A DNA stretch of 64,000 bases from Martinezella lusitana (lineage in GTDB: Bacteria > Pseudomonadota > Alphaproteobacteria > Rhizobiales > Rhizobiaceae), in contig NZ_WUEY01000005.1 in the NCBI RefSeq assembly GCF_010668395.1, positions 124,001-188,000 on the forward strand, in the 5' to 3' direction. A program made the translations under genes and the position numbers. Shown here piece after piece: positions 9,548 through 18,534 of this stretch. The notes beneath the pieces are model-generated. The model had not been told where the DNA came from, did not search any database, and worked only from the letters and a program-made list of their open reading frames with translations. The stretch's first letter is position 1; every line of letters begins with the position of its first letter.

Positions 9548-9780
9548 ATGTCTTAATCTCTGAGGCTGGGGCGCTGTATAAAGCAAACAGGCCAATTACG
9601 TTTGGCGCGCTCATACCCTTTTTTTCGCGAATGCGAAAGGGGGGAGGCAAGAAAGCAGCCGAAAGCCAGCTTTTCGTGCCTCACGAGCGCATCAACCTCG
9701 CAATTATAGTGAGGGTTCTCCGTTCTCCCTGCCGCCAACATCAAAGGCTGCGCCCGCCTTCTTTAGGACCACGCCATCCG

Positions 9781-10464
9781 TCAAGCGGCGCGCTTCAGCA
9801 GCCAAGCGTCATGATTGACCAGGAAAACCTTGAGACGATCCGCATAGTCGTGCGTCACCGCGTCCCGCACGCTTTGCCGCAAAGCCAATTCCTTGCGCCA
9901 CGCCATGACACGCGGTAGCCGGTCGAAGACGCCGGTCGGTGTTATGGTGTCGAACACGTCAAAATAACGAAAGATCGGCGCAAAGACCGCATCGACCAGG
10001 CTGAACGCCTCGCCCGAGAAAAAGGGACCATCCTTCAACTCTGTCTCGACGCGAGCGAACTTTTCGGCCAGCGCTTTCCGCTTGATCTCGTAGATTTCCT
10101 CAGCCTTGGCGGTCTCGAATCCCCACAGGTCCGAAAGGATGGAAGAGCCGAATTCCATCCAGCCGCGATGCTGGGCACGGATCAGTGGATCGGCCGGATG
10201 GAGCTTTGCGCCGGACTGGGTTTCCTCGAGATATTCGCAGATCACGGCACTCTCGAACAGGACCGTTTCCGCTCCACCGTCTTCCCGCACGATCAAGAGC
10301 GGCACCTTGCCGAGCGGGGAAATGGCTAGAAACCAGTCGGGCTTGGCCGACAGATCGACATAGCGGAAATCGAATGGCGCACCCTTTTCGGCAAGCGTGA
10401 TTGCGGCTCGCTGGACGTAGGGGCAAAGGTGATGGCTGATGAGGGTCAGCTTGGCGTCGGGCAT
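9781..10464 (-). CDS. Glutathione S-transferase family protein
   Basis: 227 residues. The thioredoxin-like N-terminal domain carries HHLCPYVQRA with Cys14 at the usual active-site position, GKVPLL with the conserved cis-Pro, and ESAVICEYLEE, which binds the glutathione gamma-glutamyl group. A helical GST C-terminal domain follows. The ATG at 10464 is preceded by GGAG with 8 bp spacing; a TTG two codons upstream is less likely. It is divergent from a marR gene, and two palindromic sites lie between them, so it is probably repressed by that MarR and induced by its ligand. Confidence 0.88.
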   Translation of the reverse strand: MPDAKLTLISHHLCPYVQRAAITLAEKGAPFDFRYVDLSAKPDWFLAISPLGKVPLLIVREDGGAETVLFESAVICEYLEETQSGAKLHPADPLIRAQHRGWMEFGSSILSDLWGFETAKAEEIYEIKRKALAEKFARVETELKDGPFFSGEAFSLVDAVFAPIFRYFDVFDTITPTGVFDRLPRVMAWRKELALRQSVRDAVTHDYADRLKVFLVNHDAWLLKRAA

Positions 10465-10491
10465 GATCAAATCTCCTGGAGCCTTCGCTCA

Positions 10492-10560
10492 ATATAGATG
10501 CATTTGCATCTATATGCGCACTTGCCAGCATGGTCAATATAGATGTAATTGCATCCATGT
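10492..10560. promoter_or_regulatory. Two palindromic operators between gst and marR
   Basis: Site 1 (10492-10515) is a perfect 11-2-11 palindrome, ATATAGATGCA-TT-TGCATCTATAT. Site 2 (10537-10560) is the same sequence with a few changes (ATATAGATGTA / TGCATCCATGT). The sites are 45 bp apart start to start, and site 2 covers the marR start codon. The arrangement fits MarR autorepression and co-regulation of the divergent GST gene. The binding itself is inferred. Confidence 0.8.
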
Positions 10561-11021
10561 CCGATTGTTCAGATACCAAGACCCCGCAGCCCTCGCCCGC
10601 CGTCACCCGCGCGTGGATAGGCCTCATGCGGACACAACAGATCGTCCTGGCTGCAATCGAGCAAGACTTGAAAGCAGCCGGGCTGCCGCCGCTCGGCTGG
10701 TATGACGTGCTGCTGGAGCTGGTGCGGGCCACCGGCGGCAGACTGCGACCCTACGAAATCGAGGAGCGGACGCTACTTGCCCAGCATAACCTGTCCCGCC
10801 TGCTCGACCGGATGGAAAAGGCAGGCCTTGTCCGCCGCGAAGTGTTTTCAGAGGATGGCCGGGGCCGTTGGGTGGTTATCCGCGAGGCGGGCAGCGCCAT
10901 GCGGGACCGCATGTGGACCGCCTATGCCTCGGCCCTTCAACGTCACCTCGGCGACAAGCTCGATGATGTTCAAGCCGATCAACTGACCGAGCTGTTGGCG
11001 CTGCTCTCGCGCAAATCCTGA
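10557..11021 (+). CDS. MarR family transcriptional regulator (GST-linked)
   Basis: 154 residues from ATG 10557; an ATG at 10530 is in frame but lies between the operator sites. The winged helix-turn-helix is visible: RLRPYEIEERTLLAQHNLSRLLDRMEKAGLV as recognition region and a wing with EDGRGRWVVIREAG. N- and C-terminal helices would form the dimer interface. It is divergent from the GST gene with two palindromes between them, so it is probably a local repressor responding to an electrophile or phenolic compound; the ligand is unknown. Confidence 0.88.
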   Translation: MSDCSDTKTPQPSPAVTRAWIGLMRTQQIVLAAIEQDLKAAGLPPLGWYDVLLELVRATGGRLRPYEIEERTLLAQHNLSRLLDRMEKAGLVRREVFSEDGRGRWVVIREAGSAMRDRMWTAYASALQRHLGDKLDDVQADQLTELLALLSRKS

Positions 11022-11133
11022 TTTACAGGGCAAAATCGGTCCGGGCACACAAATCGGCGGTAAGCAGATCTCAAGATCACTGACATGCCAATTTCACGGC
11101 GCTCAAAACAACTGCCACCCCACAGAGGCACAT

Positions 11134-11583
11134 ATGTTTAGAATTCTCTATCAAGGCGATCTTTTTGCTGACTACTTCCAGATATATCTGCGCGACGAAA
11201 CCCACCCCGATCTGCCGGATAATTATACGGACGAGACGCTGGCACGCCGCCTTACCGTCGGACCCTATGCAATCATCTTCCATACGGCGCGCAACATGAT
11301 GGTGCCAGTCAGCGTGGAGTGGCACGATCAGTGCCCAACTCCTGAGCTCGACGCCCAAAAGTATGTGGTCGAAGCCGGGTTCGACTGCCCTTCAGGCCAG
11401 CTCGTATTAGCCGGATTGACCGATTACGAGCCCGACGCTCCCCGACTTCCAGTGAAAGTGGGGCCGCTCGGCGTGCGCGTGAGCATGTTCGGCCTCGATA
11501 CCCTTAGCGAAGACGGGCTCGATGGGGACGACCGCTATCTCGTGCAGCTTTGGCCCGAGGCTAAGAACGGGCGGCAGGGCTAG
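11134..11583 (+). CDS. ComJ-like small protein of unknown function
   Basis: 149 residues, acidic, no signal peptide or membrane segment. The pattern DYFQIYLRDE near the N-terminus, YTDETLARRLTVGPYAIIFHT in the middle and a C-terminal GLDTLSEDGLDGDDRYLVQLWP resembles a widespread family with a beta-rich fold like Bacillus ComJ, the inhibitor of the nuclease NucA. I recall this resemblance from sequence pattern only. No nuclease or toxin gene is adjacent, so an inhibitor role is speculative. It stands alone between marR and the convergent M3 peptidase. Confidence 0.6.
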   Translation: MFRILYQGDLFADYFQIYLRDETHPDLPDNYTDETLARRLTVGPYAIIFHTARNMMVPVSVEWHDQCPTPELDAQKYVVEAGFDCPSGQLVLAGLTDYEPDAPRLPVKVGPLGVRVSMFGLDTLSEDGLDGDDRYLVQLWPEAKNGRQG

Positions 11584-11626
11584 TTAGAGCATCCTCCATC
11601 GCGAGAATTCGTGTCCGGCCGTTAAA

Positions 11627-13690
11627 TCAGGCCGCCAGCCCCTTCTTCTTCAGCATCGCATCCGGGCTCGGCAGCTTGCCGCGGAAAGCCTTGTAGGCGT
11701 CCTCCGGGTCGATCGACCCGCCGACCGAATAGATGTTGGCCTTCAATTTTGCGGCCATCTCCGGATTGAAGGCATCGCCGGTTTCCTCGAAGGCGGCGAA
11801 GGCATCGGCATCGAGTACCTCCGACCACATGTAGGAATAGTAGCCGGCCGAATAGCCGTCGCCGGAAAACACATGCTGGAAGTGCGGCGTCGCATGGCGC
11901 ATGACGATCGATTTCGGCATGCCGATCCCCGCCAGCACTTCGCCCTGCACCGCCATCGGATCCTCGACTGCGCCGCGGGTATGAAACGCCATGTCGACCA
12001 AGGCCGACGAGGTGAACTCGACGGTGTTGAAGCCGGCATTGAAGGTGCGGGCTGCCAGAACCTTGTCGAGCAGCGCCTGCGGGATCGGCGCGCCGGTCTC
12101 GTAGTGGACGGCATATTGCTTGAGGATCGCGGGTACGGTCAGCCAGTGCTCGTAGAGCTGCGACGGCAGCTCGACGAAATCGCGGGAAACGCCCGTGCCC
12201 GAAACGGATGGGTAGGTGACGTTCGACAGCATTCCATGCAACGCATGACCGAATTCGTGGAACAGCGTGCGCGCGTCGTCGAGCGACAGCAGCGCCGGCC
12301 GGCCTTCCGCAGGCTTGGCGAAGTTGCAGACATTGTAGATGATCGGCAGCTCGCCGACCTCGCCGTTCTTCAGCGGCAGCTTGTGCTGCGACTGGAACGA
12401 GCTCATCCAGGCCCCGGAGCGCTTCGAGCTGCGGGCGAAATAATCGCCGAGGAACAGCGCGACCAACTTGTCCGAGCGGTCACGGATCTCGAAGACACGC
12501 ACGTCGGGATGATAGGCGGGGATGCCCTTCTGCTCGACAGCCTTGATGCCGAAAAGGCGGCCGGCGACATCGAAGCAGGCGGCGATGATCTTTTCGAGCT
12601 GCAGATAGGGCTTCAGCTCCGTTTCGGAGAAATCGAACTTCCGCGTCCGGATCTTCTCGGCATAGTGCCGCCAGTCCCAGGGCATGACCTCGTGATTGCG
12701 GCCTTCCTCGGCGATCAGCGCGGCAATATCCTTTTCCTCCTCGCCGGCACGAGCCGCCGCCTTCGACCACACGGCCATGAGCAGATCGTTCACCGCTTCC
12801 GGCGTCTTCGCCATGGTGTTGTCGAGCTTCAGTTCGGCGAAATTGGCATAGCCGAGCAGCTTCGCCTTCTCCGCCCGCAGCGCCAGCGTCTCGCGGATGA
12901 TCTCGCGGTTGTCGGTTTTGCCGCCATTGGCGCCGCGCGCCACCCATGCGTTGAAGGCCTGCTCGCGCAGGTCGCGGCGCTCGGAGGAGGTCAGGAAGGG
13001 TTCGATGATCGAGCGCGACAGCGTGACCGCGTACTTGCCGTCCTCGCCGCGCTCACGCGCGGCCGACGCCATCGCCTCGCGCAGATAGTCCGGCAGGCCG
13101 GCGAGATCGGCTTCTTCCGACAGCAGAAGCACCCAGCCCTTTTCATCGGCAAGCACGTTCTGGCCGAAATGCGCGCCAAGACCCGCAAGCGTCTCGTTGA
13201 TCGTCGACAGGCGCTCCTGCTCGGCCTTCGGCAATTTCGCGCCCGATTTGACGAAACCTTTCCAGTGCCGCTCCAGCACACGGGTTTCTTCCACCGTCAG
13301 CCCGAGAGCGTCACGCCCCTCCCAGAGGGCGTCGAGGCGGGCAAAAAGAGCCGCATTCGTGCCGATCTTCGAATAATGCCGCGCCATCTTCGGCGCAATC
13401 TCGCGCTCCAGCGCCTGGATCGTCTCGTTCGTATGCGCGCCGGCCTTGTTCCAGAACAGCGCCGAAATACGCGACAGCTCGTCGCCGGCGATTTCGAGCG
13501 CGATCACCGTATTGGCGAAGGTCGGCGGCTCGCCGTCACCGGCAATCGCGTCGATCTCCGCCTCGTGCGAGGCAAGCGCCGCGTCGAAGGCGGCGGCAAA
13601 ATCCGTATCCTTCACGGCATCGAAACGCGGCAGCCCCTGATGTCCGGTCCATTCGACGAGCGCAGGATTGACGGCGGTAAGGGAAGACAT
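11627..13690 (-). CDS. M3 family oligopeptidase (Dcp / oligopeptidase A type)
   Basis: 687 residues from ATG 13690, which has AAGG 9 bp upstream; in-frame ATGs at 13714 and 13699 are alternatives. The thimet-type zinc motif FHEFGHALHG lies near residue 477, with the catalytic Glu inside HExGH, and the downstream conserved segment TVEFTSSALVDMAFH is present. Length fits the dipeptidyl carboxypeptidase / oligopeptidase A group. No signal peptide is seen, so it probably degrades peptides in the cytoplasm. It follows the lysE gene on the same strand by 98 bp. Confidence 0.92.
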   Translation of the reverse strand: MSSLTAVNPALVEWTGHQGLPRFDAVKDTDFAAAFDAALASHEAEIDAIAGDGEPPTFANTVIALEIAGDELSRISALFWNKAGAHTNETIQALEREIAPKMARHYSKIGTNAALFARLDALWEGRDALGLTVEETRVLERHWKGFVKSGAKLPKAEQERLSTINETLAGLGAHFGQNVLADEKGWVLLLSEEADLAGLPDYLREAMASAARERGEDGKYAVTLSRSIIEPFLTSSERRDLREQAFNAWVARGANGGKTDNREIIRETLALRAEKAKLLGYANFAELKLDNTMAKTPEAVNDLLMAVWSKAAARAGEEEKDIAALIAEEGRNHEVMPWDWRHYAEKIRTRKFDFSETELKPYLQLEKIIAACFDVAGRLFGIKAVEQKGIPAYHPDVRVFEIRDRSDKLVALFLGDYFARSSKRSGAWMSSFQSQHKLPLKNGEVGELPIIYNVCNFAKPAEGRPALLSLDDARTLFHEFGHALHGMLSNVTYPSVSGTGVSRDFVELPSQLYEHWLTVPAILKQYAVHYETGAPIPQALLDKVLAARTFNAGFNTVEFTSSALVDMAFHTRGAVEDPMAVQGEVLAGIGMPKSIVMRHATPHFQHVFSGDGYSAGYYSYMWSEVLDADAFAAFEETGDAFNPEMAAKLKANIYSVGGSIDPEDAYKAFRGKLPSPDAMLKKKGLAA

Positions 13691-13788
13691 GCGGGGCATC
13701 CTTTCGACAGACATCTGATCGAAGCACGATATAAGGCGACCCCCGCCGAATTGGTATGGCGGCGAGCGAACAAATTGGAGGAGGACGA

Positions 13789-14430
13789 TCAGGCCTTGCG
13801 CCAGCCGAGCAGGCCGGGCGTAGCATGCCAGAGCGCCTGCGCGGCAAAGCCCATGAAGAGCACGCCGGAACAGCGCACGATCAGCCGTTCATGCGCGCGA
13901 TAGAACCGCCGCACGGCGCCCGCTCCGATGATGCCGATGAGAATCAGGTCCGCCGTTATGAAGCCGACGAAGGAGACGACGAGCAGCAACGGCAGCGCGC
14001 TGAAGGTCAGCGCGCTCGCAGAGCCTGCGACGAGGGCCGTGAAGGTCGCCAGCGCAACGGGATATCCCTTGGGATTGGTGACGCCGAAGATCAGGCCGCG
14101 ACGGAAGGGACGGTCGACATTGACGAGCGATTTGCCGTCACCCTTCGGCTTGGCCGTCACCGCGTTCCAGCCGATCCAGGCAAGATAGAAGCCGCACAGC
14201 AATCCCAGCAGGTCGAAGACGAAGGTGCCGATGGTCTTGGCGCCGACGATGGCGACCAAAGCAAGCGTGGACCAGATGATATCGCCCAGCAGGTGACCGC
14301 TGACGAAGAGCGCGCCGGCCTTGCGCCCCTGCCCCGCTCCGATGCCGAGGAGAGCCAGGAAAGCGGGCCCCGGAATGAGCACATAAAAAAGCGCGGCAAG
14401 AAAGGCGCCGACAACAAGCGATTGCGTCAT
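13789..14430 (-). CDS. LysE/RhtB family amino-acid exporter (first copy)
   Basis: 213 residues with about six hydrophobic segments. The N-terminal family signature YVLIPGPAFLALLGIGAGQGRKAG is present (PGP at about 20-22), as is FGVTNPKGYPVALATF in the middle, the LysE N-P-K motif. It probably exports an amino acid or derivative. It is divergent from a marR gene starting at 14593, which may regulate it; I see no clear palindrome between them. A second member lies at 17488-18129. Confidence 0.88.
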   Translation of the reverse strand: MTQSLVVGAFLAALFYVLIPGPAFLALLGIGAGQGRKAGALFVSGHLLGDIIWSTLALVAIVGAKTIGTFVFDLLGLLCGFYLAWIGWNAVTAKPKGDGKSLVNVDRPFRRGLIFGVTNPKGYPVALATFTALVAGSASALTFSALPLLLVVSFVGFITADLILIGIIGAGAVRRFYRAHERLIVRCSGVLFMGFAAQALWHATPGLLGWRKA

Positions 14431-14592
14431 GATGGATGTTCCCGCTGGTAATCGCGTGAGAGTAGCAATCTGCGGAATCCGGTCAAGCCGCAGTTCATTT
14501 TAAGTCTGAAGAAGCCGTTGTGTTCGGGGAACGAAAACAATAAGAACGTAGCGGGGCCCCAAAAATTAAAGAGCGTAGGTAGGGAAGCGCTT

Positions 14593-15075
14593 ATGAACAG
14601 CAGGATTAATACGGACTCGCTCGCTTTTCTTGTAAGCGATTGCGCCCGACTGATCAGAGCGGCCTTCGAGCGACGCATTCTTGTCGCGGGGCTCGGACTG
14701 ACGGCGGGTGAAGCCCGAACACTGATGCAGGTCGCCGCCATCAATGGCAGCCGCCAGCTAGACATCGCCTCCCGGATGGGGCTGGAGCCGATGACCGTCA
14801 GCGCCTTTCTGGACAAGCTGCAGGCACGGGGCCTGATCGAACGCCAGCCGGACCCGCTCGACCGCCGCGCCAAGCGGATCGTGCTCTCGGAATCCGCCGA
14901 CGCCAAGTTGAAACAGATCGACAGGGAAGTCTGCGAAGTCGAGCGCAATGCGACGCAGGGCTTCGACAAGGAGCTGCAGGTGCAACTGCATGACGCGCTC
15001 TGCGCCTTCCGCAGCAATCTGCAGAAGGCCGAAGCGCCTGCCGAAGTCGAACGCGAACTGCGGCCGGTCGACTAA
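14593..15075 (+). CDS. MarR family transcriptional regulator (LysE-linked)
   Basis: 160 residues from ATG 14593, with AGGGA at 14581-14585 as ribosome binding site; a TTG at 14518 would add 25 residues and is less likely. The winged helix is clear: GLTAGEARTLMQVAAINGSRQLDIASRMGLEPMTVSAFLDKLQARGLIERQ followed by the wing DPLDRRAKRIVLSE. It is divergent from the lysE gene. A strong terminator follows its stop by about 27 bp. Confidence 0.88.
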   Translation: MNSRINTDSLAFLVSDCARLIRAAFERRILVAGLGLTAGEARTLMQVAAINGSRQLDIASRMGLEPMTVSAFLDKLQARGLIERQPDPLDRRAKRIVLSESADAKLKQIDREVCEVERNATQGFDKELQVQLHDALCAFRSNLQKAEAPAEVERELRPVD

Positions 15076-15101
15076 CCCGACCACCACCTTTCACAAAGAG
15101 A

Positions 15102-15136
15102 AAGCCCGCCTCCGGCGACCGGAAGCGGGCTTTTCT
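15102..15136. terminator. Terminator between marR and argG
   Basis: AAGCCCGC and GCGGGCTT arms with an inner TCCGG/CCGGA stem form a long hairpin followed by TTTTCT on the plus strand. It has A residues on the left side, so it can serve both the plus-strand marR gene and the minus-strand argG gene. Confidence 0.85.
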
Positions 15137-15152
15137 GTATCTGTTATATGAT

Positions 15153-16376
15153 TTACTTCGACAGATTACGCTTGGCGAGCGTGCGCAGGCGCAGCGCGTT
15201 GAGCTTGATGAAGCCGGCTGCGTCCTTCTGGTCGTAGGCGCCCTGGTCGTCCTCGAAGGTGACGAGCTTGTCGGAGTAAAGCGACTTCGGGCTTTCGCGG
15301 CCGATCGTCATGACATTGCCCTTGTAGAGCTTCAGCGTCACTTCGCCTTCGACATGCTCCTGGCTCTTGTCGATCAGGGCCTGCAGCATCTCGCGCTCCG
15401 GCGAGAACCAGAAGCCGTAATAGATCAGCTCGGCATAGCGCGGCATCAGCTCGTCCTTGAGGTGCGCCGCACCGCGGTCGAGCGTGATGGATTCGATGGC
15501 GCGATGGGCTGCGAGCAGGATCGTGCCGCCGGGGGTCTCGTAGACACCGCGCGACTTCATGCCGACGAAGCGGTTCTCGACGAGGTCGAGGCGGCCGATA
15601 CCGTTGTCGCGGCCATACTCGTTGAGCTTTGCCAGCAGCGTCGCCGGGCTCAGGCGCTCACCGTTGATCGACACGGCATCGCCCTTTTCGAAACCGACCT
15701 TGATGACGGTCGCCTTGTCCGGAGCCGCTTCCGGGGAAATCGTGCGCATGTGCACGTATTCGGGTGCCTCCTGCGACGGATCCTCCAGAACCTTGCCCTC
15801 GGACGAGGAGTGCAGCAGGTTGGCATCGACGGAGAACGGCGCCTCGCCCTTCTTGTCCTTGGCAACCGGAATCTGGTGCTTCTCGGCGAATTCGAGCAGG
15901 TCGGTGCGGCTCTTGAACGACCAGTCGCGCCACGGAGCGATGATCTTGATATCCGGGTTCAGCGCATAGGCCGACAGCTCGAAGCGAACCTGGTCGTTGC
16001 CCTTGCCGGTCGCGCCATGCGCGATGGCATCGGCGCCGGTCTTCTTGGCGATCTCGATCAGGTGCTTGGAGATCAGCGGACGGGCGATCGAGGTGCCGAG
16101 CAGGTAGACGCCTTCGTAGACGGCATTGGCACGGAACATCGGGAAGACGAAATCGCGCACGAATTCCTCGCGCACATCCTCGATATAGATTTCCTTGATG
16201 CCGAGCAGCTCGGCCTTCTTGCGCGCCGGCTCCAGCTCTTCGCCCTGGCCGAGATCGGCGGTGAAGGTCACGACTTCAGCGCCCAGCTCCGTCTGCAGCC
16301 ACTTCAGGATAATCGAGGTGTCGAGACCGCCGGAATAGGCGAGAACGACTTTCTTCACGTCTTTATGTGATGCCAT
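15153..16376 (-). CDS. argG: Argininosuccinate synthase
   Basis: 407 residues from ATG 16376, giving the conserved [21 protein letters not shown] start; an upstream extension to 16418 is not conserved. The PP-loop SGGLDTS is at 15-21 and [13 protein letters not shown] near residue 120. It joins citrulline and aspartate with ATP cleavage in arginine biosynthesis. It is monocistronic, divergent from the SDR gene, and ends at a shared terminator. Confidence 0.98.
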   Translation of the reverse strand: MASHKDVKKVVLAYSGGLDTSIILKWLQTELGAEVVTFTADLGQGEELEPARKKAELLGIKEIYIEDVREEFVRDFVFPMFRANAVYEGVYLLGTSIARPLISKHLIEIAKKTGADAIAHGATGKGNDQVRFELSAYALNPDIKIIAPWRDWSFKSRTDLLEFAEKHQIPVAKDKKGEAPFSVDANLLHSSSEGKVLEDPSQEAPEYVHMRTISPEAAPDKATVIKVGFEKGDAVSINGERLSPATLLAKLNEYGRDNGIGRLDLVENRFVGMKSRGVYETPGGTILLAAHRAIESITLDRGAAHLKDELMPRYAELIYYGFWFSPEREMLQALIDKSQEHVEGEVTLKLYKGNVMTIGRESPKSLYSDKLVTFEDDQGAYDQKDAAGFIKLNALRLRTLAKRNLSK

Positions 16377-16567
16377 GATGAGTTCCGTTTCAAAGCGAGC
16401 CAGAGGAGAGGCCCGCAAACCTGTGTCGCGAAACTTTTAGCGAGATTATCGTGAGGCGCAAGGGGAAGCGCGGCATAGCGCCTCGCGCGGGTTCGACGCG
16501 GGTTTGACTCGCCTCCGGAAAGCACCATATTCGGCGCCGAGCAAGCAATGCCTCGGAGGGCACCCCT

Positions 16568-17422
16568 TTGACCGATATTCAGGACATTTTCAAGAAATCC
16601 AATGTTGCCGTTATCACCGGAGGCGCATCCGGCATCGGCTTCGCAGCCGCGAAATATTTCGCCTCGCTCGGCATGAGCGTCGCGATCGCCGATCTCGGCG
16701 GCGACAGGCTGGCGCAAGCAGCGGCCGAGCTCAAGGCGATCACAGGCGAGGAACACGTCCTGGCCGTCGAGACCGACGTCGCCAGCAAGGAGGCTCTGGA
16801 AGCGCTGGAGCGCGCCGTTCTGCAGCGTTTCGGCCGTGTGCATGTGCTGATGAACAATGCCGGCATCGGCCCGGAAACCTCGATCTTCAGCGCCCAGACC
16901 GGCTGGGACGCCATCCTCGGCGTCAATCTGCTCGGCGTCATCAACGGCACGCGGGTCTTCGGGCCAGGAATGCTGGCGCATGGCGAACCGGGCGTTATCA
17001 TCAATACCGGCTCGAAGCAGGGCATCACCACGCCGCCGGGCAATCCGGCCTACAATGTCTCGAAAGCCGGCGTGAAGGTGTTTACCGAAGCGCTGCAGCA
17101 CGAGCTGCGCAACACTGCGGGCGGGAAGATATCGGCGCACCTCCTCATTCCCGGCTTCGTCTTCACCGGCCTCACCAAGGGCGAGCGCAAGGAAAAGCCG
17201 GCCGCCGCCTGGACGCCGGAGCAGACGGTCGAGTTCATGGTGGAAAGCCTGGAACGCGGCGATTTCTACATCCTCTGCCCCGACAACGACGTGGCCCGTC
17301 CGACCGACGAACGCCGCATGCTCTGGGCGGCGGGCGATATCGTCGAGAACCGGCCGCCGCTGTCGCGCTGGCACCCCGACTATGCCGATCAATTCAAGGC
17401 CTTCCTCGAAAAGAAGGATTGA
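16568..17422 (+). CDS. Short-chain dehydrogenase/reductase with TTG start
   Basis: 284 residues. The start is TTG 16568: GGAGGG at 16555-16560 is spaced 7 bp from it, and the first in-frame ATG is about 100 bp further on, inside the cofactor domain. The Rossmann motif TGGASGIG is at 17-24, NNAG near 96-99, and the catalytic Ser149, Tyr162 and Lys166 (YNVSK) are all present. The substrate is unknown. The C-terminal part with RPTDERRMLWAAGDIVENRPPLSRWHP is longer than in minimal SDRs. The gene is divergent from argG and 65 bp before a lysE gene. Confidence 0.92.
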   Translation: MTDIQDIFKKSNVAVITGGASGIGFAAAKYFASLGMSVAIADLGGDRLAQAAAELKAITGEEHVLAVETDVASKEALEALERAVLQRFGRVHVLMNNAGIGPETSIFSAQTGWDAILGVNLLGVINGTRVFGPGMLAHGEPGVIINTGSKQGITTPPGNPAYNVSKAGVKVFTEALQHELRNTAGGKISAHLLIPGFVFTGLTKGERKEKPAAAWTPEQTVEFMVESLERGDFYILCPDNDVARPTDERRMLWAAGDIVENRPPLSRWHPDYADQFKAFLEKKD

Positions 17423-17487
17423 TTTGCAATCCCCCGAAAGCCGGATAAGAAAACACGCATCCCGCCATCCGGCTTTCGGAGCATCCC

Positions 17488-18129
17488 ATGGACTTCATAC
17501 CCAGCCTGCCGACCCTTCTCGCCTTTTCGGCAGCAAGCCTGTTACTGGCGATGACGCCCGGTCCCGACATGACGCTGTCGATCAGCCGCGCACTGGCGCA
17601 GGGAAAGAAGGCCGCTCTCTTCGTCGTCCTCGGCACCACGCTCGGCGTGGTCGTCCACACCTGCCTGGTGGCCTTCGGCATTTCGGCGCTGATCACGGCC
17701 TCGCCGGTCGCCTTCACGGTACTCAAGACAGGGGGTGCGGCCTATCTTCTGTGGCTGGCGATCCAGGCGATCCGCTTCGGCTCCAGCCTGTCGGTCAAGA
17801 AGGTCGATGCGGTCAGCGGAACGCCGCTCTCCAACATCTCCAACGGCTTCTGGGTCAACCTGCTGAACCCCAAGGTCATCATCTTCTTCATGACCTTCCT
17901 GCCGCAGTTCGTCACGGCAGGCGATCCCGCCGTCACCCACAAACTGCTCTTCCTCGGCTTCTTCTTCATCGTGGTCGGCATGCCGGTGAACGTCATCGTC
18001 GTTCTTGCCGCCGACGGCCTGTCATCCTGGCTGCAGAGGAACCGCGGCGTCATGCGCGGTCTCGACTACGCCTTTGCCAGCGTCTTCTCGATTTTCGCGG
18101 TAAAGATCTTCTTCACTCAGGCTCGCTGA
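17488..18129 (+). CDS. LysE/RhtB family amino-acid exporter (second copy)
   Basis: 213 residues with about six hydrophobic segments. The N-terminal signature LAMTPGPDMTLSISRALAQGKKAA is typical of RhtB/LysE exporters, and FWVNLLNPKVIIFFMTFLPQF holds the conserved N-P-K motif. It may be cotranscribed with the SDR 65 bp upstream. Its 3' end overlaps the convergent membrane-protein gene by 17 bp. The substrate is unknown. Confidence 0.9.
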   Translation: MDFIPSLPTLLAFSAASLLLAMTPGPDMTLSISRALAQGKKAALFVVLGTTLGVVVHTCLVAFGISALITASPVAFTVLKTGGAAYLLWLAIQAIRFGSSLSVKKVDAVSGTPLSNISNGFWVNLLNPKVIIFFMTFLPQFVTAGDPAVTHKLLFLGFFFIVVGMPVNVIVVLAADGLSSWLQRNRGVMRGLDYAFASVFSIFAVKIFFTQAR

Positions 18130-18529
18130 GGATAGGGTGCCGGCCGGCAATCAACCAGTAGACGGTAGCGCAGGCCGCTCCCAGGAAGGCGAAGCAGACC
18201 GCGATCGTGATCAGATTGAGGGGCTGCGGCTTTTCCATGGCACCTGAAATCAGGATGGAAGCCACCGTCGACAGGGCGGCGCCGTAGATCGCATAGCCGA
18301 ACCAACGGCGGACGCCGCGCCATTCCATGATCGGAATGACGACCAGAGACGGCAGAATGCTGACGATCATCGCCGCCTTGGTCATCTCGACGGTCAGAGC
18401 CAAAAGCTCCGGCACTCCGGTCCCAGGCAGGGTATAGGCGGCGACGCAGGCCAGCACGAAGCCCATCAGCGCGCAAGCGGCGACATAGCCCCAAAGGAGC
18501 CTGATCGGCTTGCGCAGTCCGAGGAGCAT
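18113..18529 (-). CDS. Small four-helix membrane protein, function unknown
   Basis: 138 residues from ATG 18529; a TTG at 18538 overlapping the rlmN stop is an alternative. Four hydrophobic segments (about residues 13-33, 43-63, 77-97 and 107-127) are linked by short charged loops such as EWRGVRRW. I do not recognise a named family. It lies 5 bp after rlmN on the same strand, so it is probably cotranscribed with it. The 3' end overlaps the convergent lysE gene by 17 bp. Confidence 0.7.
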   Translation of the reverse strand: MLLGLRKPIRLLWGYVAACALMGFVLACVAAYTLPGTGVPELLALTVEMTKAAMIVSILPSLVVIPIMEWRGVRRWFGYAIYGAALSTVASILISGAMEKPQPLNLITIAVCFAFLGAACATVYWLIAGRHPILSEPE

Positions 18530-18534
18530 CGATC

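Noticed and set aside
7709..9556. Plus-strand open frame of 615 codons opposite typA
   Set aside because: It is the mirror frame of a universally conserved GTPase gene. The product is Asp/Arg/Ala-rich without any domain.
11873..13903. Plus-strand frame of 676 codons opposite the M3 peptidase
   Set aside because: It is antisense to a peptidase with an intact zinc motif; the frame has no start context and runs into the lysE gene.
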